In this document: piece by piece, positions 63,744 through 64,000 of the stretch
Position numbering within the stretch: the stretch's first letter is position 1
Layout of the letters: each line of letters starts with the position of its first letter
Assembly: GCF_004345325.1 (NCBI RefSeq)
Contig: NZ_SLVJ01000003.1
Coordinates: 1 to 64,000, forward strand
Direction of reading: 5' to 3'
Length of the DNA stretch: 64,000 bases
Source: Acinetobacter calcoaceticus
GTDB taxonomy: Bacteria; Pseudomonadota; Gammaproteobacteria; Pseudomonadales; Moraxellaceae
Notes under the pieces: generated by a model
The model's database searches: none
Told to the model about the DNA's origin: nothing
Seen by the model: the letters and a program-made list of their open reading frames with translations, nothing else
Made by a program: the position numbers and the translations under genes

Positions 63744-64000
63744 ATGAGTATGTGTTTTCAAGATATCTGCGCTGTTGATACCACACAGACGTGGATGACA
63801 CAGCCCTTTCAAGGCTTTAGCCTAGATAGTCGTCGTGTTCAAGCTGGGCAAATTTTTATTGCGCTCAACAGTTATAGCCAAGCCGATAGAACGCTTGAAT
63901 TTGCTGAGAAGGCCTTGGCTGCTGGTGCTTTGGCCGTGATTAGTGAGCGAGATCTAGGACTAGAGCAAAGCTGGGTCTGTGCGGAAGTGCGACAGCTTAT
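63744..64000 (+). CDS. murE: UDP-N-acetylmuramoyl-tripeptide synthetase, N-terminal part
   Basis: The first 85 residues, running off the window end, read FQGFSLDSRRVQAGQIFIAL, the typical Mur-ligase N-terminal domain of MurE, and follow ftsI by 7 bases as usual in dcw clusters. It adds the third amino acid (diaminopimelate in Gram-negatives) to the muropeptide. Confidence 0.88.
   Translation, partial: MSMCFQDICAVDTTQTWMTQPFQGFSLDSRRVQAGQIFIALNSYSQADRTLEFAEKALAAGALAVISERDLGLEQSWVCAEVRQL

Noticed and set aside
1..64000. CRISPR arrays, prophage or restriction/defence genes
   Set aside because: No regularly spaced repeats, phage structural genes or known defence genes were seen on either strand; the only mobile element is the IS end at the left border.

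Overview
The window reads as chromosomal DNA of a gammaproteobacterium of the genus Acinetobacter. The pointers are moderate-to-low GC content, the core blocks gmk-rpoZ-spoT, ispH, gltX-tRNA-Ala-tRNA-Glu and rsmH-ftsL-ftsI-murE, a SpoT whose synthetase motifs have decayed (as known in Moraxellaceae), an OsmC-YcaO fusion, and the hpd/iclR/maiA/fahA/aroP arrangement. No species is assigned.

Layout: (1) 1-0.8 kb: the right end of an IS630-type insertion sequence abutting a truncated lipoprotein gene and an unknown small ORF. (2) 1.15-15.7 kb: a catabolic island of unknown substrate. It holds a quinone-oxidoreductase-like MDR enzyme, a TauD/TfdA 2-oxoglutarate dioxygenase, a beta-keto acid cleavage enzyme (BKACE, DUF849), an MFS carrier, a DsbA-like oxidoreductase, a Rieske ferredoxin-like protein, a YeiH-type exporter, an AraC regulator on the opposite strand, a serine hydrolase, a DUF1302 outer-membrane protein, an acyl-CoA synthetase, and prpB-prpC. 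The enzymes suggest oxidative attack on an acid, CoA activation, thiolytic-type cleavage and disposal of propionyl-CoA by the methylcitrate route. (3) 15.8-18 kb: an OsmC-YcaO fusion protein. (4) 18.5-25.1 kb: tyrosine/4-hydroxyphenylpyruvate catabolism (hpd, IclR regulator, VOC metalloprotein, maiA, fahA, aroP). Homogentisate dioxygenase is absent from the window.

(5) 25.2-30.2 kb: a four-gene chaperone-usher fimbrial operon (minus strand) with a CRP/Vfr-like site upstream. (6) 30.8-43.6 kb: a GldA-like dehydrogenase lacking one metal-binding histidine, a long non-coding stretch with an orphan terminator, an AraC regulator, RidA, and a second, nine-gene chaperone-usher operon laid out like Proteus MR/P (major pilin, minor pilin, usher, chaperone, four minor pilins, MrpH-like tip protein), followed by a paralogous AraC regulator. 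The promoter region of this operon and the non-coding stretch share a composite direct-repeat motif, suggesting one regulator drives both the pili and a possible small RNA.

(7) 43.7-48.6 kb: housekeeping genes spoT, rpoZ, gmk and ispH, and a small Sel1-repeat protein. (8) 48.8-56.2 kb: a czc-type heavy-metal efflux locus (CzcI-like, CzcC, CzcB, CzcA, CzcD). (9) 56.2-60.4 kb: a zinc-ribbon membrane protein, tRNA-Glu, tRNA-Ala, gltX, a small secreted protein and a sulfate-binding protein. (10) 60.6-64 kb: the start of the division/cell-wall (dcw) cluster.
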